A stretch of 38,622 nt of DNA from positions 1-38,622 of the forward strand of contig NZ_AKJA01000112.1 of NCBI RefSeq assembly GCF_000282575.1, written 5' to 3'. This DNA is from Herbaspirillum sp. YR522 (GTDB taxonomy: Bacteria > Pseudomonadota > Gammaproteobacteria > Burkholderiales > Burkholderiaceae_D). Below the pieces are notes generated by a model. It was not told the DNA's origin. It saw only the letters and a list, made by a program, of their open reading frames with translations, and did no database searches. Below are positions 1-8,201 of the stretch, piece by piece. Position numbers and translations under genes: made by a program. Every line of letters starts with the position of its first letter. Positions within the stretch are counted from its first letter, which is position 1.

Positions 1-2039
1 TCGGCAGCAACAGCAACGCCGTGCTGCCCACCGTGACCGTGACCGAAAGCCGTGACCCTACCGCGCCCTATGCCGGTGGCCTGGTCGCGCGCGGCGGCAG
101 CCTGGGCGTGCTGGGCACGGCCAGCGTCATGGACACGCCGTTCAGCGTCACCAACTACACCTCGCAAGGCATCGAGGACGTACAGGCGCGCGCCATCGGC
201 GACGTCATCGCCAATGACGCCTCGGTGCGCAACACCAACGGCAATGGCGGCTTCGGCGACAGCTACCAGATCCGCGGTTTCACCATGTCGGCCAACGACG
301 TGGCCTTCAACGGCCTGTACGGCATGGTACCGCTGACCCGCATGCCGATCTCGATGGTCGAGCGCATCGAGGTACTCAAGGGGCCTGGCACCTTGATGTA
401 TGGCATGGGCCCGGCCGGCGGCATCGGCGGCGCGGTCAACCTGGTCGCCAAGCGCGCCCATGAAGAACCGACTTCCAGCGTGACGGCGACCTACCTGTCC
501 AATTCGCAATTCGGCCTCAAGGGTGACATCGGCCGCCGCTTCGGCCAGGACCAGGAATGGGGCATCCGCGTCAATGCGCTGTACGCCGACGGCAACACCG
601 GCCTGTCGGGCAGCAACCAGCAGCAGAGCATGGGCTCGGTCGGGCTGGACTACACCGGTCGCAGCGTGCGCTGGAGCCTGGACGCCTATACGCAACACGA
701 GGACACGCGCAACTTCCGTCCGCAGTTCAGCATCGATAGCCTGGTGATGCCCGATGCACCGTCGGGCAAGACCAACCTGTATCCCGGCACCACACTGCAG
801 TCGGATGACAAGGCGATCGCTACCCGCCTGGAAGTCGACATCAACGACAACCTGACGGCCTATGGCGCCATGGGTTACCACGTGGCGCAGTCGTCGCAGA
901 GCTGGCCCAGCACCAGCATCGTGAACGCGCAGGGCGACACCAGCGAACTCTACAATGGCTACTACGACCAGAAGGTCACGTCGACCTCTGCCGACGCGGG
1001 CCTGCGCGCACGGTTCGATACCGCGGGTGTCAAGCACACGGTGATGATGGGCGTGAACATGCTCAACCAGCAGACCGACTACCTCTATGTGGCCGATGGC
1101 ACCGGCGTGACCTCGAACCTCTACCACCCCGTGGCACTTCCGGCAGCCATCGGTGTGCGGGGGCCGGCAACGCCACAGAACCAGATGCGCCTGACCAGCC
1201 TTGCGTTGACCGACACGCTGTCGTTTGCCGATGATCGCGTGCGCCTCATCGGCGGCCTGCGCCGCCAACAGGTGTATACGCATGGATTGACGGCCGGTTC
1301 GGATACGTCCAACAAGACAGGCATCTCGCCGGTGCTGGGATTGGTGGTCAAGCCGATCGACAATCTGTCGCTGTACGCCAACTACACCGCGGCGCTGACG
1401 CCAGGCAGCTTTGCCTTTGCCGGATATGCAAACGCCGGTCAGGCTTTCCCGCCATCGAAGTCCAAGCAATATGAGACCGGCGCCAAGGTCGACTGGGGCC
1501 GCGTCACGACGACCGCGGCCGTGTTCCAGATCGAGCAGAAGAACAGCTCGACTGAAACGATCAACGGCTTGACCTACGCCACCCAGGATGGCCGTGCGCG
1601 CATCCGGGGCCTGGAACTGGCCGCTTACGGCGAAATCCAGCGTGGCCTGCGTTTCAACGCCAGCGGGACCTTCTTCGACACCAGGCAGTCGCATACCAGC
1701 GGCGGCACCAACGACGGTCGTGAGGTCGGTGCGGTGCCAAGTCATAACTTCAACCTGGGCCTGGATTGGGATACCCCGTGGCTGCAAGGGCTGGCATTGA
1801 ACACCCGCATTACCCGTACCGGCGCCATGTGGTACAGCGACGCCAATACCGTCAAGGTGCCGGGCTGGACCCGTGCCGATATCGGTGCGCGCTACATCGC
1901 CAGGACCGCCGGCCAGGTCGTGACCTATCGTGCCAACATCGAGAACCTGTTCGACAAGAACTACTGGGTGATGCAGAACGGCTACGTCGGCACCGCTTCC
2001 GGCCGCACCTTCGTGCTGTCGGCCCAGGTCGACTTCTGA
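1..2039 (+). CDS. TonB-dependent siderophore receptor (5' partial)
   Basis: Outer-membrane beta-barrel receptor that imports a ferric siderophore using TonB energy. The reading frame is already open at the left edge (from base 3), so the signal peptide and any STN signalling domain lie outside the window. About 678 residues are visible. A plug domain comes first: a segment starting LPTVTVTESRD, then the Q-I-R-G-F element, the VERIEVLKGPGTLMYG stretch and GGAVNLVAKR. A long barrel with alternating amphipathic strands follows, ending in VDF; the terminal Phe is the usual BamA recognition signal. The ligand cannot be told from sequence; the plug resembles FpvA/FoxA/FhuE-type receptors. No partner siderophore genes are seen to the right. 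The stop is TGA at 2037-2039. Confidence 0.9.
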   Translation, partial: GSNSNAVLPTVTVTESRDPTAPYAGGLVARGGSLGVLGTASVMDTPFSVTNYTSQGIEDVQARAIGDVIANDASVRNTNGNGGFGDSYQIRGFTMSANDVAFNGLYGMVPLTRMPISMVERIEVLKGPGTLMYGMGPAGGIGGAVNLVAKRAHEEPTSSVTATYLSNSQFGLKGDIGRRFGQDQEWGIRVNALYADGNTGLSGSNQQQSMGSVGLDYTGRSVRWSLDAYTQHEDTRNFRPQFSIDSLVMPDAPSGKTNLYPGTTLQSDDKAIATRLEVDINDNLTAYGAMGYHVAQSSQSWPSTSIVNAQGDTSELYNGYYDQKVTSTSADAGLRARFDTAGVKHTVMMGVNMLNQQTDYLYVADGTGVTSNLYHPVALPAAIGVRGPATPQNQMRLTSLALTDTLSFADDRVRLIGGLRRQQVYTHGLTAGSDTSNKTGISPVLGLVVKPIDNLSLYANYTAALTPGSFAFAGYANAGQAFPPSKSKQYETGAKVDWGRVTTTAAVFQIEQKNSSTETINGLTYATQDGRARIRGLELAAYGEIQRGLRFNASGTFFDTRQSHTSGGTNDGREVGAVPSHNFNLGLDWDTPWLQGLALNTRITRTGAMWYSDANTVKVPGWTRADIGARYIARTAGQVVTYRANIENLFDKNYWVMQNGYVGTASGRTFVLSAQVDF

Positions 2040-2059
2040 TGCGACGCGGGCCGGTTTTC

Positions 2060-2356
2060 CGATAGCGCCGTGGCGCGCAACGCCAGGCGTTCACGCCGCT
2101 CGGTGGGCGGGCGGCGACGCGTGCAAGCCTCGAGCGCCTGGCGGATCTTACCCATCGGGTATCCCATTTCCTCCTCCGCTGCGGCACCGATGCATTCTTG
2201 CGGCGATGCCCTGCGCGGCAGGCCGGCAACTGCCTCGATCAACACGCCGTCGTGACAGTTCACAAACGCCGGCAGCCCGAGCCGGCGTTTCAGCGGCGCT
2301 TTGCTTCGCGCGCGGTGGAAGAGGAAGATGGCAGCGGCGTTGCCGCGCCCGGAGAT
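2060..2356 (-). pseudogene. Decayed NudK-type Nudix hydrolase remnant
   Basis: Reading leftward from a TAG at 2357-2359, one frame gives a stretch that aligns by eye with the GDP-mannose/ADP-sugar pyrophosphatase NudK: RGNAAAIFLFHR, then LPAFVNCHDGVLIEAVAGLP, then a Nudix-box-like AAAEEEMGYPMGKIRQALEA. NudK has RGNGATILLYN, WVNGNESGQLIE, and a box of the same length ending KEAIEETGYEVGEVRK. The catalytic R-E of the Nudix box is replaced by A-A. After the box the similarity fades to TERRERLALRATA (compare VTE-LHFF in NudK), and the frame then runs antisense into the receptor gene. There is no start codon in a sensible place and the N-terminus is cut by the stop. I read it as a dead gene; it fills the otherwise empty 2040-2411 gap. 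Confidence 0.6.
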
Positions 2357-2411
2357 CTACCGCACCCATGGCGACCGATGCGCATGGCCTCGCATGACAT
2401 CGGCAGCGGAC

Positions 2412-3506
2412 CTATCCGAGCTTGCCAAACAGCACGGTACGCACCACGGGTATGTTGACCAGCAGCCAATACGTGATGAGACTCAGGGCGACCGGCGCGA
2501 GGATAGGCGGCCTGTAGCCCAGAAAGTGGAAGTGCAGTGCGTAGACCGCCAGCGACGCCGTCCCCAGATACAGCATGCAGCGATTCAGTATCGTCAAGCC
2601 CAGGGAGTGGACCAGGCGTGCCATGTCGATCACCATCAATGAACCACTGACGGCCACGAGCAATGGGTAGAGCGTGCGCCAGAACCTGAACGAAAATATT
2701 TCAGGGGCACCCGCTACCATGTTGCCAGGCAGGGTCCTGTGCCAGAAAGGAGCGAGCAGCAGGAAGACGATATAGGGCAAGGCCCGCAGGTACGGTTTCC
2801 TGATCTCGACATACGGCTTGAAGAACAGCATGCCCATCAGGAAGAACATGAACAAGCCGAGATGAAATGTATTGGCGAAGGTCAGGCCGAAACCGCCGGG
2901 TACCCTGGTCCTCATGGCCAGCCACACGACGAAGATGATTGCAGCCTGGACATAAGGAGAAGAAAGGTGGCGACTTAATTGAAAGCGCGAGGCTTTCTCC
3001 AGTCGCGCCCTGCAAATGGCCAAGCCGGTCAGGCCGGTGGTGAGATAGACCGTGCACCAGAAAATGCAGGGCAAGAACCAAAGCCCGTAATCGGGATGGA
3101 TCATCACCTTGACCAGATAGCTGCCAAGTGGCTCTTGCTGTGCATTGATCCTGTAACTGATGAGCGACCAGATGAAGAACGGCAGTATTAGCTGGATTGC
3201 CGCGCGCCGGATCCTGGTGCTTGCCGCAGCGATGGCCTCGGCAGTGTTCTGCACGCCCAGTTTCTGGCTCCAATGGCGCGCCGAAGCGCCTGCCAGGAAC
3301 GCAAACAACGGCATGTGAAAAGAGTAGAGCATCCTGAAGGCAGGAATTTCATCGAACTGAACATTTGCTTGCAGGGTATGGCCCCATACCACGAGCAAGA
3401 TCCCGACGCCTTTGCAGAAGTCGAGCAGACTATCGCGATTGATGATGGGCGGGTAGGTAGGCTGGAGGAAACGAACAGACTCTGCGGTCGTTGGAACCTG
3501 ATTCAT
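2412..3506 (-). CDS. Membrane acyltransferase family 3 (OafA / fucose-acetylase type)
   Basis: Integral membrane O-acyltransferase of 364 residues, expected to transfer an acetyl or other acyl group to a sugar of a surface polysaccharide or similar acceptor. The N-terminal segment RDSLLDFCKGVGILLVVWGH carries the family K/R-x10-H signature (K32, H43). About ten hydrophobic segments follow, for example around LILPFFIWSLISY, AAIIFVVWLAM, LFMFFLMGMLFF and YIVFLLLAPF. The start ATG at 3506 gives a normal N-terminus just before the first helix. It is a single gene, divergent from the hemerythrin gene, with no polysaccharide cluster beside it, so the acceptor is unknown. Its base composition looks less GC-rich than its neighbours, which would fit horizontal transfer, but I did not count it. 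Confidence 0.85.
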   Translation of the reverse strand: MNQVPTTAESVRFLQPTYPPIINRDSLLDFCKGVGILLVVWGHTLQANVQFDEIPAFRMLYSFHMPLFAFLAGASARHWSQKLGVQNTAEAIAAASTRIRRAAIQLILPFFIWSLISYRINAQQEPLGSYLVKVMIHPDYGLWFLPCIFWCTVYLTTGLTGLAICRARLEKASRFQLSRHLSSPYVQAAIIFVVWLAMRTRVPGGFGLTFANTFHLGLFMFFLMGMLFFKPYVEIRKPYLRALPYIVFLLLAPFWHRTLPGNMVAGAPEIFSFRFWRTLYPLLVAVSGSLMVIDMARLVHSLGLTILNRCMLYLGTASLAVYALHFHFLGYRPPILAPVALSLITYWLLVNIPVVRTVLFGKLG

Positions 3507-3532
3507 TGGGCGGGTCCTGCGGCTTCTTGTAT

Positions 3533-3549
3533 TCGGGATATTTTCCCGA
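3533..3549. promoter_or_regulatory. Inverted repeat upstream of hemerythrin gene
   Basis: A perfect inverted repeat, TCGGGA - tattt - TCCCGA, lies in the AT-rich divergent region between the acyltransferase (start 3506) and hemerythrin (start 3732) genes. It is only 27 bases upstream of the acyltransferase start, so it could be an operator for that gene. No T-run follows on either strand, so it is not a terminator. The binding factor is unknown. Confidence 0.3.
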
Positions 3550-3731
3550 TTTTACATATGTTTGCATTTATATTGCGGAATGATGGAGATCTTTCGATAG
3601 GCTCCCCGGAAGTTCCGGCGTCTATCCCCGCCTACACCGCTTCGCGCATCCGTCCTATGGCGGGCAGCCTGCTCGGGCTGCACAATCGCTCCAAGCTGCC
3701 ATCTCGCGCAGATTCGACAAGGAGCCATGCC

Positions 3732-4211
3732 ATGAACAAGGTTAGCCAGGACGCCATCCAACTTCTGAAAGCCGATCACGAGGAAGCCAAGAAGCTGTTT
3801 GATCGCTATGAGGACATCAAGGACCGGGCCTCGCCCGCGCAGAAGATGGACATCGCAAGGCAAGTCTGCGGCGCGCTGCTGATCCACATGGAAATCGAGG
3901 AAAAGATATTCTATCCACGGGTACGCGCCAAGATCAGCGACGACGACCTGATGAATGAAGCCGAGGTCGAGCATAACGGCGCCAAGGACCTGATCAAGCA
4001 ATTGGGCGACATGGACCCCGCCGACCCGATGTTCGACGCCAAGATCAAGGTGCTCGGCGAACAGATCGAGCACCACGTGGAAGAAGAAGAGGACGAGATG
4101 TTTCCCAAGGCGCGCAAGAGCGGTGTCGACCTCATGGCGCTGGGGCAGGAACTGCTCGCGGCCAAGAACCAGATGCGCGTGACGCATGGACTGGAAGCAG
4201 TCGCGGCCTGA
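3732..4211 (+). CDS. Hemerythrin HHE-domain protein
   Basis: Small cytoplasmic four-helix di-iron protein (159 residues) of the bacterial hemerythrin family, which binds O2 or NO or acts in iron and oxidative stress handling. Metal-ligand candidates are H16 (KADHEEAKKLF), H52 and E56 (IHMEIEEKIFYP), H81 (EVEHNGAKDL), and H114/H115 with E118/E119 (IEHHVEEEEDEMFP), the standard H...HxxxE...H...HxxxE order. I chose the ATG at 3732 because AAGGAG at 3719-3724 sits 7 bases upstream and the protein then starts directly in helix 1; longer reading of the frame gives sequence antisense to the acyltransferase. The gene stands alone and converges on the diguanylate cyclase gene, with only 37 bases between the two stops. 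Confidence 0.9.
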   Translation: MNKVSQDAIQLLKADHEEAKKLFDRYEDIKDRASPAQKMDIARQVCGALLIHMEIEEKIFYPRVRAKISDDDLMNEAEVEHNGAKDLIKQLGDMDPADPMFDAKIKVLGEQIEHHVEEEEDEMFPKARKSGVDLMALGQELLAAKNQMRVTHGLEAVAA

Positions 4212-4248
4212 CCGCCGCCGATAAAGGGAGGGGGCTCGGGCCGGCTTG

Positions 4249-6102
4249 CTAGAAGCAGACGGTTCCCTTGCCTCGACTCTTGGCTTCGTACATGCAGGCG
4301 TCGGCTTCGCGCATCAATTGCTCGGGCGTGACCACGCGTGCGACTTCCTGGACGCCAATGCCGATGCTGGCGCCTACCCGCAGTTCACGATCGCCATCGG
4401 GCACCGGCTGCGAGACCGCATCGATCAGGGCACGAGCGTGCTCGGCAACTCGCTGTACGGTATGGTGGGGCCCTTCCAACAGCACCACGAATTCGTCACC
4501 GGCCAGCCGGAATGCGCTGTCGGTCTGGCGAATTTGCGTACGCAGCCGCAGCGCCACTGCTTGGAGCACCAGATCGCCCGCTTCGTGGCCATGTTCGTCG
4601 TTGACGCGCTTGAATCCGTCGAGGTCGATGAACAGCACATAGAGCGCGGTGCGGTGGCGACGGGCGCGCTCCTGCGCCAATGGCAGCATGTCGTTGAGCG
4701 CGCGACGGTTTATCAGCCCGGTCAGGGCATCGTGCCTGATCTCGTGTTCGCGCAGTGCCTCGGTGTGCTTGCGTTCGGTAATGTCGTGCAGAAACATGAT
4801 GCCGATACGCTGGCCGTTGACCGCCAGCGCACGCATGCGTACTTCCACCGGGAATATCCGCCCGTCCTTGTGCATCGCCTGCAGTTCCTGGCGCCGTACC
4901 AGCAGCGAGTGAAGCCCGTGCTCCAGATAACCGATCCATTGCCGGCGGGCGGGAGTGTCGTCATCGCGCGGCACGATCAGGTCTTGTGGCATGCGCTCCA
5001 GCGCTTCGCCAGCCAGCCAGCCGAAAAGGTGCTCGGCTTCGCGGTTCCAGGCCGTCACCCGCCCTGCATGGTCCAGCCGTATGTAGGCATCGCTGGCGTT
5101 CTCGAGTACCGCCGTCAGTTCGGTTTCGCGCTTGCGCAATTCGTCGGTGCGGGTGACCACCTTCTGTTCCAGTTCGCGGTGCAGTGCCGCCAGTTCCAGC
5201 CGGGCCTGTTTTTCGGCATGGATGTCTTGCACCACCGAGATGAAGTAGTCCAGGGTGCCGTCTTGCCTGAGTTTCTTGGATACCCCCAGGTTGATCCACA
5301 CTTCGCTGCCGTCGTGGCGCAGGTAGCGCTTTTCCAGATGGTATTGCCCGATCTCGCCCTTGATCAGCTGCTGCAGCAGATGCAGGTCGGTATCGAGATC
5401 GTCGGGATGGGTGATGTCCTGGAAGGTCAGGGCCATCAGTTCGCTGGCGCTGTAGCCGACGATGCGGCACAAGGCCTTGTTGACCTTGAGCCACCGGCCG
5501 TCGCCATCGATCAACGCAATGCCTACGCGCGCCAGTTCGAACACCGAGCGGAACTGGTGCTCGTTGTCGGCCAGCCTGGCATCGCGCAGCGCCAATTGGT
5601 CGTGTGTGTCGAGCAGGCCTTCGATGAGCTGGATTTCCTTGGTGACGATCGAGGCCAGGTCCTGCAGCAGTTCCAGTTCTTCCGGCTTGAGGGTCTTGGG
5701 CTTGGAATCGAGGACGCACAGCGTACCGATCGGCAAGCCCTCGTTGCTGCGGATGGGCACGCCGGCGTAGAAGCGGATGCTGGGCTCCGACAGCACCAGC
5801 GGATTGTCGCGAAAGCGTGCGTCGTTGATGGCATCGGGTACCACCAGGCTCGACTCTTCCATGATGGTGTAGGCACAGAAGGCCTGGCTGCGGGGCGTTT
5901 GCTCGACCTCCAGGCCGACCCGGGACTTGAACCACTGGCGTTCGGCGTCGAGCAGCGAGATCAGCGAGATCGGCACGTCCAGCAATTTGCTGGCCAGGCG
6001 CGTGACGCGATCAAACGCCGGGTCAGGGGCGCTGTCGAGCAAGCCGAGGGAATGCAGCACGGCAAGGCGTTTATTCTCTTCTACCGGATACGGGATGGGC
6101 AT
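4249..6102 (-). CDS. GAF-PAS-PAS-GGDEF diguanylate cyclase
   Basis: Soluble sensor enzyme (617 residues) predicted to make cyclic di-GMP from two GTP. The order is a GAF domain (about 1-160, with the segment SLLDAERQWFKSRVGL and the FCAYTI motif), a first PAS (about 175-295, ending ISVVQDIHAEKQAR), a PAC-linked coiled stretch, a second PAS (about 315-430, ending FLHDITERKH), and GGDEF (about 445-617). The catalytic motif is AGDEF (534-538), a common active variant. RQTD at 525-528 is exactly five residues upstream, a product-inhibition I-site. There is no EAL domain. The start is the ATG at 6102, which has GAGGA just upstream and begins MPIPYPVEENKRLAVL, the usual lead into this GAF type. The frame stays open upstream but that part does not look coding. 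There are no membrane helices, so the input signal is intracellular. Confidence 0.92.
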   Translation of the reverse strand: MPIPYPVEENKRLAVLHSLGLLDSAPDPAFDRVTRLASKLLDVPISLISLLDAERQWFKSRVGLEVEQTPRSQAFCAYTIMEESSLVVPDAINDARFRDNPLVLSEPSIRFYAGVPIRSNEGLPIGTLCVLDSKPKTLKPEELELLQDLASIVTKEIQLIEGLLDTHDQLALRDARLADNEHQFRSVFELARVGIALIDGDGRWLKVNKALCRIVGYSASELMALTFQDITHPDDLDTDLHLLQQLIKGEIGQYHLEKRYLRHDGSEVWINLGVSKKLRQDGTLDYFISVVQDIHAEKQARLELAALHRELEQKVVTRTDELRKRETELTAVLENASDAYIRLDHAGRVTAWNREAEHLFGWLAGEALERMPQDLIVPRDDDTPARRQWIGYLEHGLHSLLVRRQELQAMHKDGRIFPVEVRMRALAVNGQRIGIMFLHDITERKHTEALREHEIRHDALTGLINRRALNDMLPLAQERARRHRTALYVLFIDLDGFKRVNDEHGHEAGDLVLQAVALRLRTQIRQTDSAFRLAGDEFVVLLEGPHHTVQRVAEHARALIDAVSQPVPDGDRELRVGASIGIGVQEVARVVTPEQLMREADACMYEAKSRGKGTVCF

Positions 6103-6462
6103 GGAGTCCTCGAAGGGGGCCGATGGCACATCCTGTCCGAGGCAGCCGTTGCGTCGTTCCGGCTGGCGTCGGTCACAGGAGCAATATGTAAAGACTAAAC
6201 GTTTTCCGGCGTAATGAACATCCATGCCTCTGCAGGACCGCTGCCGCTGCCGGGCGTGCCTGGCAATGGCTGGCGCGGGGTATATCATTGATATTTTATT
6301 AATTCCATTCGTTTTGCAGCATGCGCCATGGCAACGAAGGATGTTTCCTGAAGGCATCGTTCAGGAAATGCCCGATACAGCGCGCCCCCGGCGTGCTGTA
6401 AAACGTCGTTATCGGTGCAAGCTTTAATAGCCCAGCAACAGTTCTACAGGATGCCGCAAGTG
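6103..6462. other. Intergenic region between divergent cyclase and receiver genes
   Basis: About 360 bases without a supported gene. The segment around 6280-6312 is strikingly AT-rich compared with its surroundings and is the likely site of one or both divergent promoters, but I could not fix a convincing -35/-10 pair. Open frames crossing it are low-complexity and unlike their neighbours. No terminator or RNA gene is seen. Confidence 0.4.
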
Positions 6463-7038
6463 ATGACCCTGCCTACCATAGTGATGATCGACTCCAGTCC
6501 GGAAGCGGCCGAGATGGTGCGCTTTGCGCTCTGGAAGTCCAATCTGCGCTGCACCTTCAAGGTCTACGCCGATGCTGCCACCGCGGGCCGCTGCATGCTG
6601 CAGCAACGCCGTCGCGCCAGTGACGAGCCGGCGCCGCAGCTGATCCTGCTCGAATCCGACCTGGACTACGCCGATGGGCTCGATGTGCTGCGTGACCTGC
6701 GCGCCGACCAGCGCTTCGCCGAAGTGCCGGTGGTGGTGTTTCCGTCGTACGACATGGAGGGTAGCGAGGTGGCCATGGCCGCAGGGGCAACCGAATACCG
6801 CCCCAAGCCGGTAGATGCAGAGTTGTACGTGCGCACCATCGCCGAGTTCTACCACCGTTGGTGCATGGGCCCGATCGCCGGCGGCCGCAACGAGCGCCTG
6901 CCGGCGGCCACCGTGCAGCACCCCGGACGTCGCCGCGGTGACCGCATGGCCTCGCCCGCTCAATGCACGAAGCCGCCCTTGATGAACCTGACCGGTTCTG
7001 CATCCATCGCCGCAATGAGCCGCTCCAGGCCCTGCTGA
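6463..7038 (+). CDS. Stand-alone receiver-domain protein with Glu at phospho-acceptor position
   Basis: Single-domain CheY-like protein (191 residues from the ATG at 6463; an in-frame ATG at 6451 is an alternative, and neither has a strong Shine-Dalgarno). The receiver fold covers about 5-125. The strand-3 segment QLILLESDLDYADGLDVLRDLR aligns with the usual LILLDxxLPxxDGLEVLRxLR so that E64 falls on the phosphorylated Asp. The acidic pocket keeps only D10 (IVMIDSSP), the Thr/Ser position is P94-S95 (VVVFPSYD), and the conserved Lys is K115 (YRPKPVD). It is therefore probably a non-phosphorylated or permanently 'on' pseudo-receiver. The roughly 60-residue C-terminal tail is Arg/Pro-rich, unlike any output domain, and its last 79 bases overlap the 3' end of the cytochrome gene on the other strand; a frameshift that lost the original stop is possible. 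Confidence 0.75.
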   Translation: MTLPTIVMIDSSPEAAEMVRFALWKSNLRCTFKVYADAATAGRCMLQQRRRASDEPAPQLILLESDLDYADGLDVLRDLRADQRFAEVPVVVFPSYDMEGSEVAMAAGATEYRPKPVDAELYVRTIAEFYHRWCMGPIAGGRNERLPAATVQHPGRRRGDRMASPAQCTKPPLMNLTGSASIAAMSRSRPC

Positions 7039-8201
7039 GCGACTCGTGCCTGGTTCGCCTGGCCCAGGCCAGCGGCCACCGCCGTACCCTTTCCCGATCC
7101 ATCCTGATTCGTGTCCTGCGTCCCCAGTGGCGAGCGGCACAGCATATCGGTGTCGCTCCAGCCTGAGGCGTCATCGCTGGCGGACTTGCGCGCGCGCAGC
7201 CAGCCGTCGCGATCGGCAATCAATTGCAGGCCATCCATTTGCGCCGGCGCCGTGCCGGTGACGATTTCCAGCGCGCGCCAGGCCTGCTGGTCGGTATTTC
7301 GGCAATCCACGGTGGGCACTCCGGCGTGTCCGATGGCCGCGACCAGGTGCTTCGGGTCCAACAGCAGGCTTTGCATCCTGGGGTCTTCCAGGGGGGCCAT
7401 CGCGCCGGCGCGGGCCAGCACCACGCGCACCCGCTGTCCCTGCCATTGATCGGTGCCATGCAGGGCAGTGCGGGTGCAATCCAGCCGCAAGGTCGGCAGG
7501 CGCACCGGTTGTTGCCAGGTTCCGGTCTCGCGCAGGCTGGTGCCGGCAGCATTGGCCTTCATGTAGTCGATCAGGGCCCAGGCATCACTGGCGCTGAGTT
7601 GCTCGAAGGCCGGCATGGCGCCCTTGCCATGGCGTATCGCCCATAGCAGGTCACCATCTGCGCGTCGCCATAGCAGTGGTCCGGCAAGATTGGGCGGGGC
7701 TGTCGCCAGGGACAGTCCGAGCGTGGTGTCGCCACGGCCATCGGCGCCGTGGCAGCTTGCGCACTGCTGCCCATACAGCCGCTCGCCACGCACGATCGAG
7801 GCGTCGGAAAAGCGCGTGGGCGAGTCGTGGAAACTGCTCGGGGTGGCGCGGCCGGTGAGCAGGGCGTGGTCGGGCCAGGGCGCGGCCAACGCCAGTACCG
7901 CGGCCAGGCTCCATGCGGCCAGGCGCCATCGGCGCACCGCCACCAGGCCCAGTACCAACAGCACCACGGCCAGGCCGCTGGTGGCCAGCGCCAGCAGCAG
8001 GGAACGCGCCACGCTGCGGTCGATCAGCAATACCTCGCCCGACAGGCGGGTGGCAAAGGGCCAGCCGGGCTGGCCCTCGATGTCCTGCGTCAAGCCCAGC
8101 GCCGACAGCAGGTGCAGCAGTGCATGCTGGCTCGCCTGCATCAGGGCCAGCAGGATGTTGATGCAGGCGTTCCAGTCGAGCCACTCCGGCAGGCTTACCA
8201 A
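6960..8201 (-). CDS. Membrane-anchored c-type cytochrome, last gene of ABC operon
   Basis: A 413-residue protein. It has an N-terminal hydrophobic region (about 12-36) and two membrane segments (about 66-90 and 93-108), then a periplasmic cytochrome c domain with haem motif CASCH at 147-151 and probable axial Met at 196 (GAMPAF). The roughly 190-residue C-terminal part has single Cys residues in LDCTRT, VDCRN and MLCRS and matches nothing I recognise. It presumably carries electrons from a periplasmic or membrane reaction linked to the transported compound. The start is a TTG at 8201-8199 sharing bases with the ATPase stop (TTGGTAA); an in-frame ATG lies 20 codons on. That overlap and the shared strand make it the fourth gene of the transporter operon. 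A cytochrome translationally coupled to an importer ATPase is unusual. Confidence 0.85.
   Translation of the reverse strand: MVSLPEWLDWNACINILLALMQASQHALLHLLSALGLTQDIEGQPGWPFATRLSGEVLLIDRSVARSLLLALATSGLAVVLLVLGLVAVRRWRLAAWSLAAVLALAAPWPDHALLTGRATPSSFHDSPTRFSDASIVRGERLYGQQCASCHGADGRGDTTLGLSLATAPPNLAGPLLWRRADGDLLWAIRHGKGAMPAFEQLSASDAWALIDYMKANAAGTSLRETGTWQQPVRLPTLRLDCTRTALHGTDQWQGQRVRVVLARAGAMAPLEDPRMQSLLLDPKHLVAAIGHAGVPTVDCRNTDQQAWRALEIVTGTAPAQMDGLQLIADRDGWLRARKSASDDASGWSDTDMLCRSPLGTQDTNQDGSGKGTAVAAGLGQANQARVAQQGLERLIAAMDAEPVRFIKGGFVH

Noticed and set aside
4246-6198. Long + strand open frame opposite the diguanylate cyclase
   Set aside because: It is the antisense of a clear GAF-PAS-PAS-GGDEF protein and shows no family features; GC-rich codon bias creates such frames.
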